Below are positions 26,117-34,151 of a stretch of 43,138 nucleotides of DNA, piece by piece. The notes below the pieces were generated by a model. It did no database searches. It saw only the letters and a list, made by a program, of their open reading frames with translations, and was not told the DNA's origin. Positions within the stretch are counted from its first letter, which is position 1, and every line of letters begins with the position of its first letter. The DNA comes from Rhizosphaericola sp047606825 (GTDB lineage Bacteria > Bacteroidota > Bacteroidia > Chitinophagales > Chitinophagaceae), in contig JASGDY010000091.1 in NCBI GenBank assembly GCA_047606825.1, positions 1 through 43,138 on the forward strand, written 5' to 3'. A program made the position numbers and the translations under genes.

Positions 26117-26311
26117 TCATGATTGGCCACTTACCTCTACCTTTTTGCGGCAATGGTTGCCAGGACAACATCGATTGTGCCGATAGTGGTTGATGTAATC
26201 GTGGTAGGGTCCTGTGTTTCCGTAGGATTGCAACATGCGTTTCATGCAGCGAAAATCGTCTTCCATGTAACCTCTCCTGTATTTCGAGAAGTTATCAAAA
26301 ATCATATTCAT
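26117..26311 (-). CDS. Small ORF (64 aa), unknown; paralogue of 38938-39027
   Basis: Its N-terminus reads MN-x2-FDNFSK-x2-RGY and then MEDDFRCMKR. The same frame with the same pattern recurs at 38938-39027 in front of the histidine kinase gene. The C-terminal part is rich in His, Tyr, Asn and Arg and contains four cysteines. The pattern of conserved start and divergent end resembles peptide precursors. It is divergent from the first RiPP precursor and followed by a hairpin. However, the shared stretch is also conserved as DNA, with few silent changes, so it may be only a duplicated control region. Confidence 0.35.
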   Translation of the reverse strand: MNMIFDNFSKYRRGYMEDDFRCMKRMLQSYGNTGPYHDYINHYRHNRCCPGNHCRKKVEVSGQS

Positions 26312-26330
26312 AATTGTGCGTACTTAGTGT
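26264..26330. repeat. Duplicated intergenic block, copy A
   Basis: This block, with the core TTTCGAGAAGTTATCAAA, recurs at about 38976-39045. In both places it lies between a minus-strand ORF and the start of a plus-strand small ORF. Similarity extends thinly toward the plus-strand ATG. It may carry promoters in both directions. Confidence 0.6.
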
Positions 26331-26356
26331 ATTGTTAAACCAAAAAATATACAAAA

Positions 26357-26575
26357 ATGACAAACAAAAAATTCAGTCTTCAGGACTTTAAAGGCGGCCG
26401 TTCCCTTTCAAGGGAGGAAATGCGGAACGTAGGCGGTGGAAGGGCAGTTGTCCCTGGATGCATACTGTACTGTACAAATGGTACAGAGCGTGATCCCTAT
26501 AGCAGTGCGCCGATAGTAGTTGAAAGCTGCGACAAAGAGGACACTGAGGCTGCATGCTTTGGAGTATATGTCTGA
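26357..26575 (+). CDS. RiPP precursor peptide 1 (GG-type leader, four-Cys core)
   Basis: The 72-residue peptide has a leader of 28 residues with the Bacteroidota GG-leader pattern LSREEM-RNV-GGG. The core of about 44 residues contains Cys35, Cys39, Cys58 and Cys67, plus several Ser and Thr. The leader is 25/28 identical to that of the precursor at 41016-41246, while the cores are unrelated apart from having four cysteines. Cleavage is expected after the double glycine. The genes that follow on the same strand (MG2/plug, TlpA) and LanB further on suggest modification of the core. The final structure cannot be told: lanthionine, disulfide or both are possible. Confidence 0.8.
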   Translation: MTNKKFSLQDFKGGRSLSREEMRNVGGGRAVVPGCILYCTNGTERDPYSSAPIVVESCDKEDTEAACFGVYV

Positions 26576-26586
26576 CTGCGAAACAT

Positions 26587-26724
26587 ATGTATTTAACTGA
26601 CAAACCGCAACGCGACTTCTTCCGTCAATCCTTGGCTCGACCAGAAGAGGGGGCAGACCCTTTTTATTTCTTGTCCCCATATAATGATAAAGTAACCAGC
26701 CTGAAAAGTATTATTAATGAATAG
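26587..26724 (+). CDS. Small ORF (45 aa) coupled to the MG2/plug gene
   Basis: The ORF starts with MYLTDKPQRDFFRQSLARPE 11 bases after the precursor stop and ends inside the start of the MG2/plug gene (8-base overlap). It is soluble, with no cysteine, no signal and no repeats. Position and overlap favour a real, translationally coupled gene. I recognise no family. Confidence 0.45.
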   Translation: MYLTDKPQRDFFRQSLARPEEGADPFYFLSPYNDKVTSLKSIINE

Positions 26725-29083
26725 GACGCAGCTACGATACATATCTATCGCCCTCCTATCGCTGTTGACGGTTAGAGCCTTTGGCCAGCGGGTGGATTCT
26801 CTCCTACGGTCGATGGCGCCCTACCAGCCGGAAAGGGTCTATCTCCATCTGGACCGGGAAGCCTACTTGCCGGGCGATACGGTCTGGATGCAGGGTTATG
26901 TCGTGCGGGGGCTGCTGCCATCCCCCCTGAGCAGGACTTTGTACGTCGATTTTTACGATGGCACCGGTAAGGCCTTGCAACATCTGGCCTTCCCGGTGCA
27001 GGGGGGCACCGCCGAAGGACGGACGACACTGCCGGCAACGCTGCCGGGCAATGTGGTCTTCATGCAGGCCTACACTAAATGGATGCTTAACGGCGACAGC
27101 GGTTTCTACTTCCGGAAAACGGTCGCACTGCTGGGAAGAAGGGCTTCGGACAATGTCCGAATCCGCGGCTCCACGGTGAATTTCTTCCCGGAAGGTGGCG
27201 GTCTTGTCGCCGGCGTCGAAAACACCGTGGCTTTCAGGTCCGCCCCCGGCGGAGGCGTATTCCTGTTGCTGGACTCCAGGGGAAACGTACTCCGGGAGAC
27301 ACGTGGCGACAGCTCGGGGACGGGCAGGTTCAGCTTCACGCCCCAGCTGGGTGAACGTTATTCCCTTGTCCGGCAAGATTTGTCGGGTATCTCTCCTTCA
27401 CCGCTGCCGGCAGCACGTGTAAAAGGCGTCGTGCTGCACGTGGAGCAGAATCTGGACGGCGTTCGCTATACCGTCCGGCGGAGCAGGGAGGCTCTGGAGG
27501 CGTGGCAGGTGCTGCATCTGGTCGCCACCCTCCAGGGACAGGTCCTCTACATGGTCAACATAAAAATGTCCGGCAGGGACAGCGCCGGTGGCTTCGTACC
27601 GTCGGCGGGCCTTCCGGGAAGCCTGGTGCAGTACAGCCTGTTCGACAGGGACTGGCAGTTGCTGGCGGAAAGGGCGGCCTACACCTACCAGACAGAGGAG
27701 AGCCTCTTGCCGCTGGATGTCCGTTTTTCCCGGCTCGACACCATGCCCCATGGTCTGAACGAACTCTCCCTGGAACTGAGGGACACGCTCTCCACGGTGC
27801 TCTCCCTGTCGGTGACGGACGCCGGACTGCCGGTCGGCGGCTCGGGCGACATCGTCTCCTATCTGCTGGTAGGCTCGGAACTGAGGGGAGGCCTGTCCTG
27901 TCAGGGTAGTTTCGGGGACACGGGCCGGGAGGCACGGGAGAGGCTGGACCGGGCTGTGCTGACCCACGGCTGGCGCAGGACGGACTGGGGGCAGGTGTTC
28001 TCCCGCCACCCGCCATCCATCCGTTACCCCGCGGACTCCGCGTACCTGTTCTTCAGTGGCTGGGCAAGGGGGACACCCGAGCAGGTCAGGTCTGCAGGTG
28101 CTTTGTTCATGTCCCTACAGGAAAAGACGAAAGACGGGACACCCGGGATACGGCAGGTCCTTGTCCTCCGGCCGTCGGACGACGGATATTTCTCGGACTC
28201 GGGACGGGTACTCTTCGACTCGGTCTCGGTGGCCTACCGATTTCTGGGGAACAGGAAAACGGCCCGCAGGGTGGAGCTGGAGTTCCTGCCGGGGAAAATA
28301 CCAGGACCGCGGTCTTTCCCGGCAGACATGCGGGCATCCGCCTCCGTGGGCACCCGTCCCGTACCCAACCAGCTGGTCGATGCCTATGCGTCCCACCTAC
28401 GAGCAGCGAGGGGGCTGGCCGAGGTGGTCGTGCGGACGAAGCTAAAACCAGTGGCGGAACAGCTGAAAGAAGTTTACACTTCCGGTCTGTTCGCCAATGT
28501 GAACGACTACACGATACTGGACGTCGAGGGGGAACCCATCAACGCCACCTACTTCAACGTGCTCCAGTACCTCCAGGGAAGGGTGCCTGGACTAATAATT
28601 AAAGGAGCAAACTCCGCAAACCCCTCTGTAACGGGCAGAAATGCCCATTTCTATCTGGATGAGATGTCGGTGGACGTTCAACTTCTGGCCACCGTCCCCA
28701 TGTCCGACGTGGCGATGGTGATGATATTGCCAACCTCCTTCCTTGGGTCGGACCACCAACTGGGTGGCATCGCCGTCTACCGTAAGAAAGGGCAGGATAC
28801 CGTCCATCGGAGCATGGTTGACCAGCCAGATCTGGAAAAGACGACGGTCATGGGTTATACCTCTGTGGGAAGATTTTATTCTCCTGACTATTCCGTCCCC
28901 GGCAGTGTCACGGGGGACGACTACCGCCCCACGCTGCTGTGGCAGCCCGGCATCAGGCTGGACAGGCTTCGGCACTCACAGTCGATCAGGTTCTACAACA
29001 ATAGTCTGTCCCGTTCTTTCCGCGTGGTGGTGGAAGGGATTGCGGAGGATGGCAGGCTCGTCCACTTCGAAAAGGTGTTTTGA
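26717..29083 (+). CDS. MG2/TonB-plug-like surface protein 1
   Basis: A signal peptide (about 1-23, ending FGQ) is followed by an MG2-type macroglobulin domain with the family phrase YLHLDREAYLPGDTVWMQGY (residues 41-60). A carbohydrate-module-like beta region and further beta domains fill about 150-600. Near the C-terminus, about 610-720 looks like a decayed TonB receptor plug (VLQYLQGRVPGLII, FYLDEMSVD), with no outer-membrane barrel after it. The last stretch ends RLVHFEKVF. The paralogue at 30778-33174 has the same layout. Similar proteins occur in many Bacteroidota, without a known role. Here, between precursor and thioredoxin genes, it may handle or bind the peptide at the outer membrane. 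GC content is visibly high. Confidence 0.75.
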   Translation: MNRTQLRYISIALLSLLTVRAFGQRVDSLLRSMAPYQPERVYLHLDREAYLPGDTVWMQGYVVRGLLPSPLSRTLYVDFYDGTGKALQHLAFPVQGGTAEGRTTLPATLPGNVVFMQAYTKWMLNGDSGFYFRKTVALLGRRASDNVRIRGSTVNFFPEGGGLVAGVENTVAFRSAPGGGVFLLLDSRGNVLRETRGDSSGTGRFSFTPQLGERYSLVRQDLSGISPSPLPAARVKGVVLHVEQNLDGVRYTVRRSREALEAWQVLHLVATLQGQVLYMVNIKMSGRDSAGGFVPSAGLPGSLVQYSLFDRDWQLLAERAAYTYQTEESLLPLDVRFSRLDTMPHGLNELSLELRDTLSTVLSLSVTDAGLPVGGSGDIVSYLLVGSELRGGLSCQGSFGDTGREARERLDRAVLTHGWRRTDWGQVFSRHPPSIRYPADSAYLFFSGWARGTPEQVRSAGALFMSLQEKTKDGTPGIRQVLVLRPSDDGYFSDSGRVLFDSVSVAYRFLGNRKTARRVELEFLPGKIPGPRSFPADMRASASVGTRPVPNQLVDAYASHLRAARGLAEVVVRTKLKPVAEQLKEVYTSGLFANVNDYTILDVEGEPINATYFNVLQYLQGRVPGLIIKGANSANPSVTGRNAHFYLDEMSVDVQLLATVPMSDVAMVMILPTSFLGSDHQLGGIAVYRKKGQDTVHRSMVDQPDLEKTTVMGYTSVGRFYSPDYSVPGSVTGDDYRPTLLWQPGIRLDRLRHSQSIRFYNNSLSRSFRVVVEGIAEDGRLVHFEKVF

Positions 29084-29084
29084 C

Positions 29085-29225
29085 ATGGCCTCCAATAGTT
29101 TAATGTGGCGGGACAAAAGAAAACGAGTTTTGCTGGTGGTAATCTGTTGGACATCTTATGTTTTGAATTATATTTGTAAAATATATATGCTGTGGTTAAT
29201 AGATAAAATTACCAGTAAAGAATAA
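29085..29225 (+). CDS. Small membrane ORF (46 aa)
   Basis: The start codon lies one base after the MG2/plug stop, and the stop is 6 bases before the TlpA-like gene. The sequence MASNSLMWRDKRKRVLLVVI leads into one hydrophobic segment of about 25 residues. Tight packing suggests translation, but it may be the junction of unrelated DNA. No family is recognised. Confidence 0.35.
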   Translation: MASNSLMWRDKRKRVLLVVICWTSYVLNYICKIYMLWLIDKITSKE

Positions 29226-29231
29226 CAAATA

Positions 29232-30668
29232 ATGAAGTGTATCCCACAAATATGTATAATGGTATTTTTTATATATCCAAGTAGTTTGTTTGCCAAAAAC
29301 ATTAATGACAGCCTACAGATATTATTCTTATATCGAAATGTTAAGGGCAGACCAATCGTTTATCCGCGTACAATGGACAATAGTTTTGGAAGTTTTGATA
29401 TGAACATAAGCTCAAAAAAGGAATTGAACGACTCCGCAATAATGTACAAAGTACCCCTCGGAGATCAAAGACTCATATCGATAGGTGATTTTACCTTTTT
29501 ACCCCAAAAGTCAAAAAAATGTATAAAAGTATATATTGATACGTCCTTGTTGCCTGGGGTTCGTTATTCTATAGCCCCCGATAGTACGAACGGGTTAGAG
29601 GCCAATCTTTTTTATATATATAAAGAGGAGATAAATAAAGCCTATTTTAGACATAGGATAATTAATGATTCCAGTAATTCCCTATCCATATTTGAAGAGC
29701 AAAGATATAAAATTAAGGAATTTGTCAATAAATATGAAAAAATATTTCATGAAGACAATACAACCATGCAGTTTTTACGTTTTACGATAATGTGGGATCT
29801 ATATAGCTGCAATTTTAAGAATATACCTAGCGTATATGTTAATTGTTTAAAAGATTCCATAAAGAATGAATATTTTCAAAAAATACAACAAAAGCCCGTA
29901 TATTCCCATCCGGCATATGTGCTTGGATTGTATATACTAAAAGACGGCTACTTGAAACAAAAAAAGATAGATACGAATAATATACACTCCACAATAAGTC
30001 CATTTTTTATCCATATTCCTGGCGGCCGTTACAAAGATCGTTTATATGCCGGCCTATTCGACCAATTTATGTATTCTGGAAAATACAGTTATGCGGAGCT
30101 TCAAAAAATCCGAAGTTGTATATTGTCCAATGTTGGCGGGTTAAACATAAAAGGTGAAATAAATTCTAATTTTAGAAAAAATTATTTTTTGGAGGGCAAC
30201 CCAATCCCAATCTATGTTCTGAACAATACCATGTTCGAAGATACGTTGGGGCAACAGGTTTCCCTGAATTCACTTTTGACGTCATTAAATAAAAAAGGAA
30301 TCAAAAAGCTGTATATAGACTTTTGGGCAACTTGGTGCAGTCCGTGTAAACAAGATATTGTCAACAGCAAGAATCTTATCGACAGCGTCTCCTGTAAAAA
30401 TACCGACTTCTCCTATATATATTTAAGTATAGACGATATAGATAAGTACAGCATAGCAAGAACATTTATCAGGGAAAATGCTTCCAAAAGTTCTTTGTTA
30501 TTTTTGAAAAACAAGGAAAAATCCCCTTTTTTTAGTTGCCAAAAGATAAACGGTATTCCCTTCTTTTCTTATATAGACGTAAGTAAAAAAACTATTATCT
30601 CGGATGTTTCTCGTCCCTTGGACGGTGGATTTGCCAATTTGTTTGATTTCGGGATTAAAAGGGATTGA
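29232..30668 (+). CDS. TlpA-like thioredoxin-fold protein 1
   Basis: The 478-residue protein has a signal peptide (MKCIPQICIMVFFIYPSSLFA). A long N-terminal part of about 320 residues has no assigned family. A C-terminal thioredoxin domain of the TlpA/ResA type follows, with the active site WCSPC at Cys369-Cys372. Exported proteins of this type reduce or shuffle disulfides, often in cytochrome or peptide maturation. Base composition is far more AT-rich than the two MG2/plug genes on either side, so it was probably acquired separately. It is packed closely behind the small ORF at 29085. Confidence 0.85.
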   Translation: MKCIPQICIMVFFIYPSSLFAKNINDSLQILFLYRNVKGRPIVYPRTMDNSFGSFDMNISSKKELNDSAIMYKVPLGDQRLISIGDFTFLPQKSKKCIKVYIDTSLLPGVRYSIAPDSTNGLEANLFYIYKEEINKAYFRHRIINDSSNSLSIFEEQRYKIKEFVNKYEKIFHEDNTTMQFLRFTIMWDLYSCNFKNIPSVYVNCLKDSIKNEYFQKIQQKPVYSHPAYVLGLYILKDGYLKQKKIDTNNIHSTISPFFIHIPGGRYKDRLYAGLFDQFMYSGKYSYAELQKIRSCILSNVGGLNIKGEINSNFRKNYFLEGNPIPIYVLNNTMFEDTLGQQVSLNSLLTSLNKKGIKKLYIDFWATWCSPCKQDIVNSKNLIDSVSCKNTDFSYIYLSIDDIDKYSIARTFIRENASKSSLLFLKNKEKSPFFSCQKINGIPFFSYIDVSKKTIISDVSRPLDGGFANLFDFGIKRD

Positions 30669-30777
30669 TTATTGATGTAGATTTTAAAAAGTGCGATTTT
30701 TTTTGTTTCCTTTGTGCAACATACATCAATGCAGTCTCCAAGATATCCCGAAAGGTCTATTCCACCTATTTTATCCG

Positions 30778-33174
30778 ATGACGACGACCTCAAAAAAATA
30801 TATGGGATGCCTGTGTGTCCTTGTCCTGTTCGTAGGTACGGTAGGTAACGCCCAACGCATCGATTCGCTCCTTGTGGCCCAGGAACCGTACCAACCGGAG
30901 CGGCTCTACCTTCATCTGGACAGAAGTTTTTACAACAAGGGCGACACAGTCTGGTTCCAGGGCTACCTGACACAGGGCATGTTCCCCTCCCCACTGAGCA
31001 AGACGGTCTACGTCGACGTTTTTGACGGGGCGGGGCAAAACATACAGCACATGATGTTTCCCGTACTGGGACAGGGCATCGTCGACGGTCAGTTCAGTGT
31101 GCCGTTTTCGTTGGGTTCGGACATTGTGACCGTCCAGGCCTACACCAAGTGGATGCTGAACTTCGACAGTGCCTTTCTTTTCAGGAGGCAGGTGCATATA
31201 GGGATACCGCTAGAGGCCGACCCTCCAAAAGAGAAAGGAGCCGCCCGTTTGCAGTTGTTCCCGGAGGGCGGTAGGCTTGTGTCGGGCGTGGAAAACACGG
31301 TCGCTTTCAAGGCCAGTGACGACAACGGGAACCCGCTTTCCGTTTCAGGTACATTGTTCGACGGGCAGCCGCTACAGGAAATGCATACGACACACGACGG
31401 GCTTGGAAAGTTCCGCTTCACACCCTTACCCGGCCGAAACTATTCTATTTCCTGGCATGGGGACAGGGGCGATACATCTACCACCTCCCTTCGCGGTATC
31501 CTCGACGCAGGGATTGTGTTGCACGTCAGCCAGGACGGGCAAGGGGGACGGTATACCGTCAGACGGAGCGGAAACGCACCCGACAGCCTGCGCTTCCTTT
31601 ACTTGACGGCAACCCTGTACGGCAAGGCTGTCTACATGGCGCACGTCAACCTAAAGTCCAGCGACAGCGTATCCGGTTTTGTCCCGACGGCCGGCTTCCC
31701 CGCCGGAATACTCCAGTACACGCTCTTCGACAAGAACTGGACACCTGTGGCGGAAAGGATTGCCTATACCTATAAGACCGTTGAAAGCCAATTACCCATA
31801 GACGTGGGGTTTCGTCGGCTGGACACGCTCAGCCACGGCCTGAACGAAATATCCCTGACGCTGCCGGACAGCATGGCGACCGTGCTGTCCGTTTCCATAA
31901 CCGATGCCGCCCTCCCCTCTGGTGGCGAGAAGGACAACATACTGTCCTATTTCCTGTTGACTGGCGACCTACGGGGCAGAGTTTGCAGCCCGGCCCGCTA
32001 TTTACATGACACCACGGCAGCCAGCACAGAGGCCGTGGATCTGCTGATGATGACACATGGCTGGCGCAGGGTGGACTGGCACAGCGTTCTGGGCAACGCG
32101 ATTCCCGTCGGCAGCTATACGGCCGACAGCAGCTACCATTTCCTAAAGGGGAGGGTGCTTGGCATTAAGGGGGACGAAGTCCAGAAATACGGGGCATTGG
32201 TTCTGTCCATGCAGCCGCTGGGCAGGGAGGACGGGACGGCAGCATACCACAGGCGGAACGGGGTTTTGCCCCTTACCCCGGACGGAGGGTTTGGGGATGC
32301 CACCTGGATCTATTACGACTCCGTGTCGGTCTCCTACCGGTTTTCCGCCGACAAGGGAACGGAAAAACTGAAAGTGCAGTTCTGCGATGATCGGATTCCG
32401 ACATACGCCCCCCTGTACAGGGAGGTGGGCATGAAAACAGCTATCCATCGATCAGGCAGTGCCCGTGCGACAACGAGCGACACGTTGTTGGCAAGGTTCC
32501 GGCCGCAACAGAGAGGCAAAGACGTGCTTGAAGGCGTTCTGGTAGCCACGCAGAAAAAAGCGGTGGAAGAACAGTTGAAAGAGCGTTACACCTCTGGCAT
32601 GTTTGTCCATGCGGAAGGTTTCGTTTTGGATGTCGAGGGTAGCCCCATAAAAGCTACCTACGGCAACATATTGGCGTTTCTGAAGGGGAGGGTGCCTGGG
32701 TTTATGGCCAAGACCTACCCACCGTCGCCAACCGACCACTTCTACCTCGACGAAGCACCTGTGGACAAAGAAACGCTGGCCACTATCCCCGTGTCGGACA
32801 TAGCCATGGTCATGGTGATGCACAGGTCATTCCTCGGGCCGGACCGTCAACTGGGCGGTATCGCCATTTACAGAAAGAAGCCCGGCGACAACATACACGA
32901 AGACAGGGACGGCCCTCCGGGCCTGGAAAGGACAAAGCTGGTCGGCTATTCCCCGGTTAGAGAATTCCATGCGCCAGAATATAAAACTACCAATGATGAA
33001 TATGCCGTTAGAGACAACAGGGCTACGCTGCTTTGGAAACCCTGTATCCAAATGGCCGGGAGAGAGCCGGTCCTGCTAGGGTTCTACAATAACGACTTTA
33101 CCCGTTCCTTCCGGGTGGTCATAGAAGGGATGGCCTCGGACGGAAGGTTTCTGCACTTTGAAAAAATTTTCTGA
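30778..33174 (+). CDS. MG2/TonB-plug-like surface protein 2
   Basis: It is a paralogue of the product of 26717-29083 along the full length. A signal peptide ends at NAQ. The MG2 phrase is YLHLDRSFYNKGDTVWFQGY near residue 46. The plug-like region has LAFLKGRVPGFM and FYLDEAPVD, and the C-terminus is FLHFEKIF. The start MTTTSKKYMG is chosen to give a proper signal peptide; the ATG at 30802 is possible. Stretches such as YQPER, QAYTKWMLN and MMTHGWRRVDW (or the equivalent) are shared with protein 1. The pair flanks the thioredoxin gene, and a hairpin follows at 33177-33210. The role is unknown; outer-membrane location is likely. Confidence 0.75.
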   Translation: MTTTSKKYMGCLCVLVLFVGTVGNAQRIDSLLVAQEPYQPERLYLHLDRSFYNKGDTVWFQGYLTQGMFPSPLSKTVYVDVFDGAGQNIQHMMFPVLGQGIVDGQFSVPFSLGSDIVTVQAYTKWMLNFDSAFLFRRQVHIGIPLEADPPKEKGAARLQLFPEGGRLVSGVENTVAFKASDDNGNPLSVSGTLFDGQPLQEMHTTHDGLGKFRFTPLPGRNYSISWHGDRGDTSTTSLRGILDAGIVLHVSQDGQGGRYTVRRSGNAPDSLRFLYLTATLYGKAVYMAHVNLKSSDSVSGFVPTAGFPAGILQYTLFDKNWTPVAERIAYTYKTVESQLPIDVGFRRLDTLSHGLNEISLTLPDSMATVLSVSITDAALPSGGEKDNILSYFLLTGDLRGRVCSPARYLHDTTAASTEAVDLLMMTHGWRRVDWHSVLGNAIPVGSYTADSSYHFLKGRVLGIKGDEVQKYGALVLSMQPLGREDGTAAYHRRNGVLPLTPDGGFGDATWIYYDSVSVSYRFSADKGTEKLKVQFCDDRIPTYAPLYREVGMKTAIHRSGSARATTSDTLLARFRPQQRGKDVLEGVLVATQKKAVEEQLKERYTSGMFVHAEGFVLDVEGSPIKATYGNILAFLKGRVPGFMAKTYPPSPTDHFYLDEAPVDKETLATIPVSDIAMVMVMHRSFLGPDRQLGGIAIYRKKPGDNIHEDRDGPPGLERTKLVGYSPVREFHAPEYKTTNDEYAVRDNRATLLWKPCIQMAGREPVLLGFYNNDFTRSFRVVIEGMASDGRFLHFEKIF

Positions 33175-33176
33175 AC

Positions 33177-33210
33177 AAGGAAAGGCAGCCGATAAGGCTG
33201 GCTTCCCTTT
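33177..33210 (+). terminator. Hairpin behind MG2/plug gene 2
   Basis: AAGGAAAGGCAGCC pairs with GGCTGGCTTCCCTT across GATAA with two mismatches, directly after the stop. It probably ends the 26357-33174 transcript. Confidence 0.55.
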
Positions 33211-33750
33211 ACCGCAATTCAAACTGCCCCTCGTCCGCTAAACCAACGGTGCCCTTTCCGCTATAGGGTAAAAAAATACGCCACTGCCTCGGCGAACAGA
33301 CCATGACCATCCATCAACTCCTGCAAAGATTGTCGAAGACACCGACATAATGTCTCTCGAAAATAACGGCAGTTTTGTTTGTGTCTGATTGTCAAAAAGT
33401 AAGGAATGATCAAAAGAAGAATGGGTCTTCGTGCAGCCAATAAAGTAGTTCCGGGCAGGATTCTTCGCATTTAAGGAATATTTTTTATTTATTTCATACC
33501 ACAAATCTAACTTTATAGCAAAATAAGCGCCTGTCTGTCATTCTTTGAAACAGCGTAATGTTTGGTGTGGTATATTGAAAAACCTAACTAAGATATGTAA
33601 GCTTAACCAGGATTTTCGAATTTCAATAAACAGAAAGCCAAAAACGTAACATGCATTCAGGTTGCGCATGTAAAAGAAATTTCCTCTTTGGGGAGATAGG
33701 GCACACTGTATGGTGTCCGGTTTGCTGTAATTGTAAGTGTCCACTCCTAG
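33211..33750. other. Gap without recognisable gene
   Basis: Short ORFs occur on both strands but none has a credible start, family resemblance or neighbour overlap. The sequence may hold decayed genes. Confidence 0.4.
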
Positions 33751-33801
33751 TTGTCAATTAATAGACAAACGTATCGTGATGTATTAATAATATCGTGTCG
33801 C

Positions 33802-33832
33802 ATGGAATTCTTAACGATCAACAGGCTGCTGT
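33802..33832 (+). pseudogene. 5' remnant of a second C39/VKOR gene
   Basis: The first 31 bases of the C39/VKOR gene at 39300 are present here exactly, encoding MEFLTINRLL. Upstream, AATAGACAA stands at 33760, 42 bases before the ATG, as at 39259. Past base 33832 the similarity stops. A second copy of the gene, or of its front end, was once here and was lost or recombined away. The rest, up to 34151, holds no clear gene. Confidence 0.7.
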
Positions 33833-34151
33833 TATTCCATTTCCCTGAGGTTTGTGAAAACAACAGAAATAATAAACATGAGGGGGATGCAGGGCCGTGG
33901 GAACCGGGCTCCGAAGGGACATGCCCAAATGCACGGGAAAGGATTGTTCTTTACAGTCGAAATTCTTTTAGCTTTTTTTAGGCGTTTGGCATTTTGGCCA
34001 CACGAATATTCCACCGACAAGAATAGTTGCTGCCGATTCTGTGTATTTTAGACGTTATCGCCATCGCACATCTTTAAAATTATTTTTGGCATTTCCAGTT
34101 GCATGTCTACTAATTAATCCTTTTCTTTACTATAATAAAATAACTGTAAGG

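Noticed and set aside
25864..26186. Short overlapping frames behind tRNA-Leu
   Set aside because: They cover the imperfect inverted repeat and have no supporting context.
33238..33504. Minus-strand frames that might be a transposase remnant
   Set aside because: No DDE motif, terminal repeats or recognisable family phrase could be seen in either frame.
33854..34051. 65-codon plus-strand frame before LanB
   Set aside because: It has no leader pattern, no resemblance to known peptides, and a composition like random sequence. It could be revisited if conserved elsewhere.
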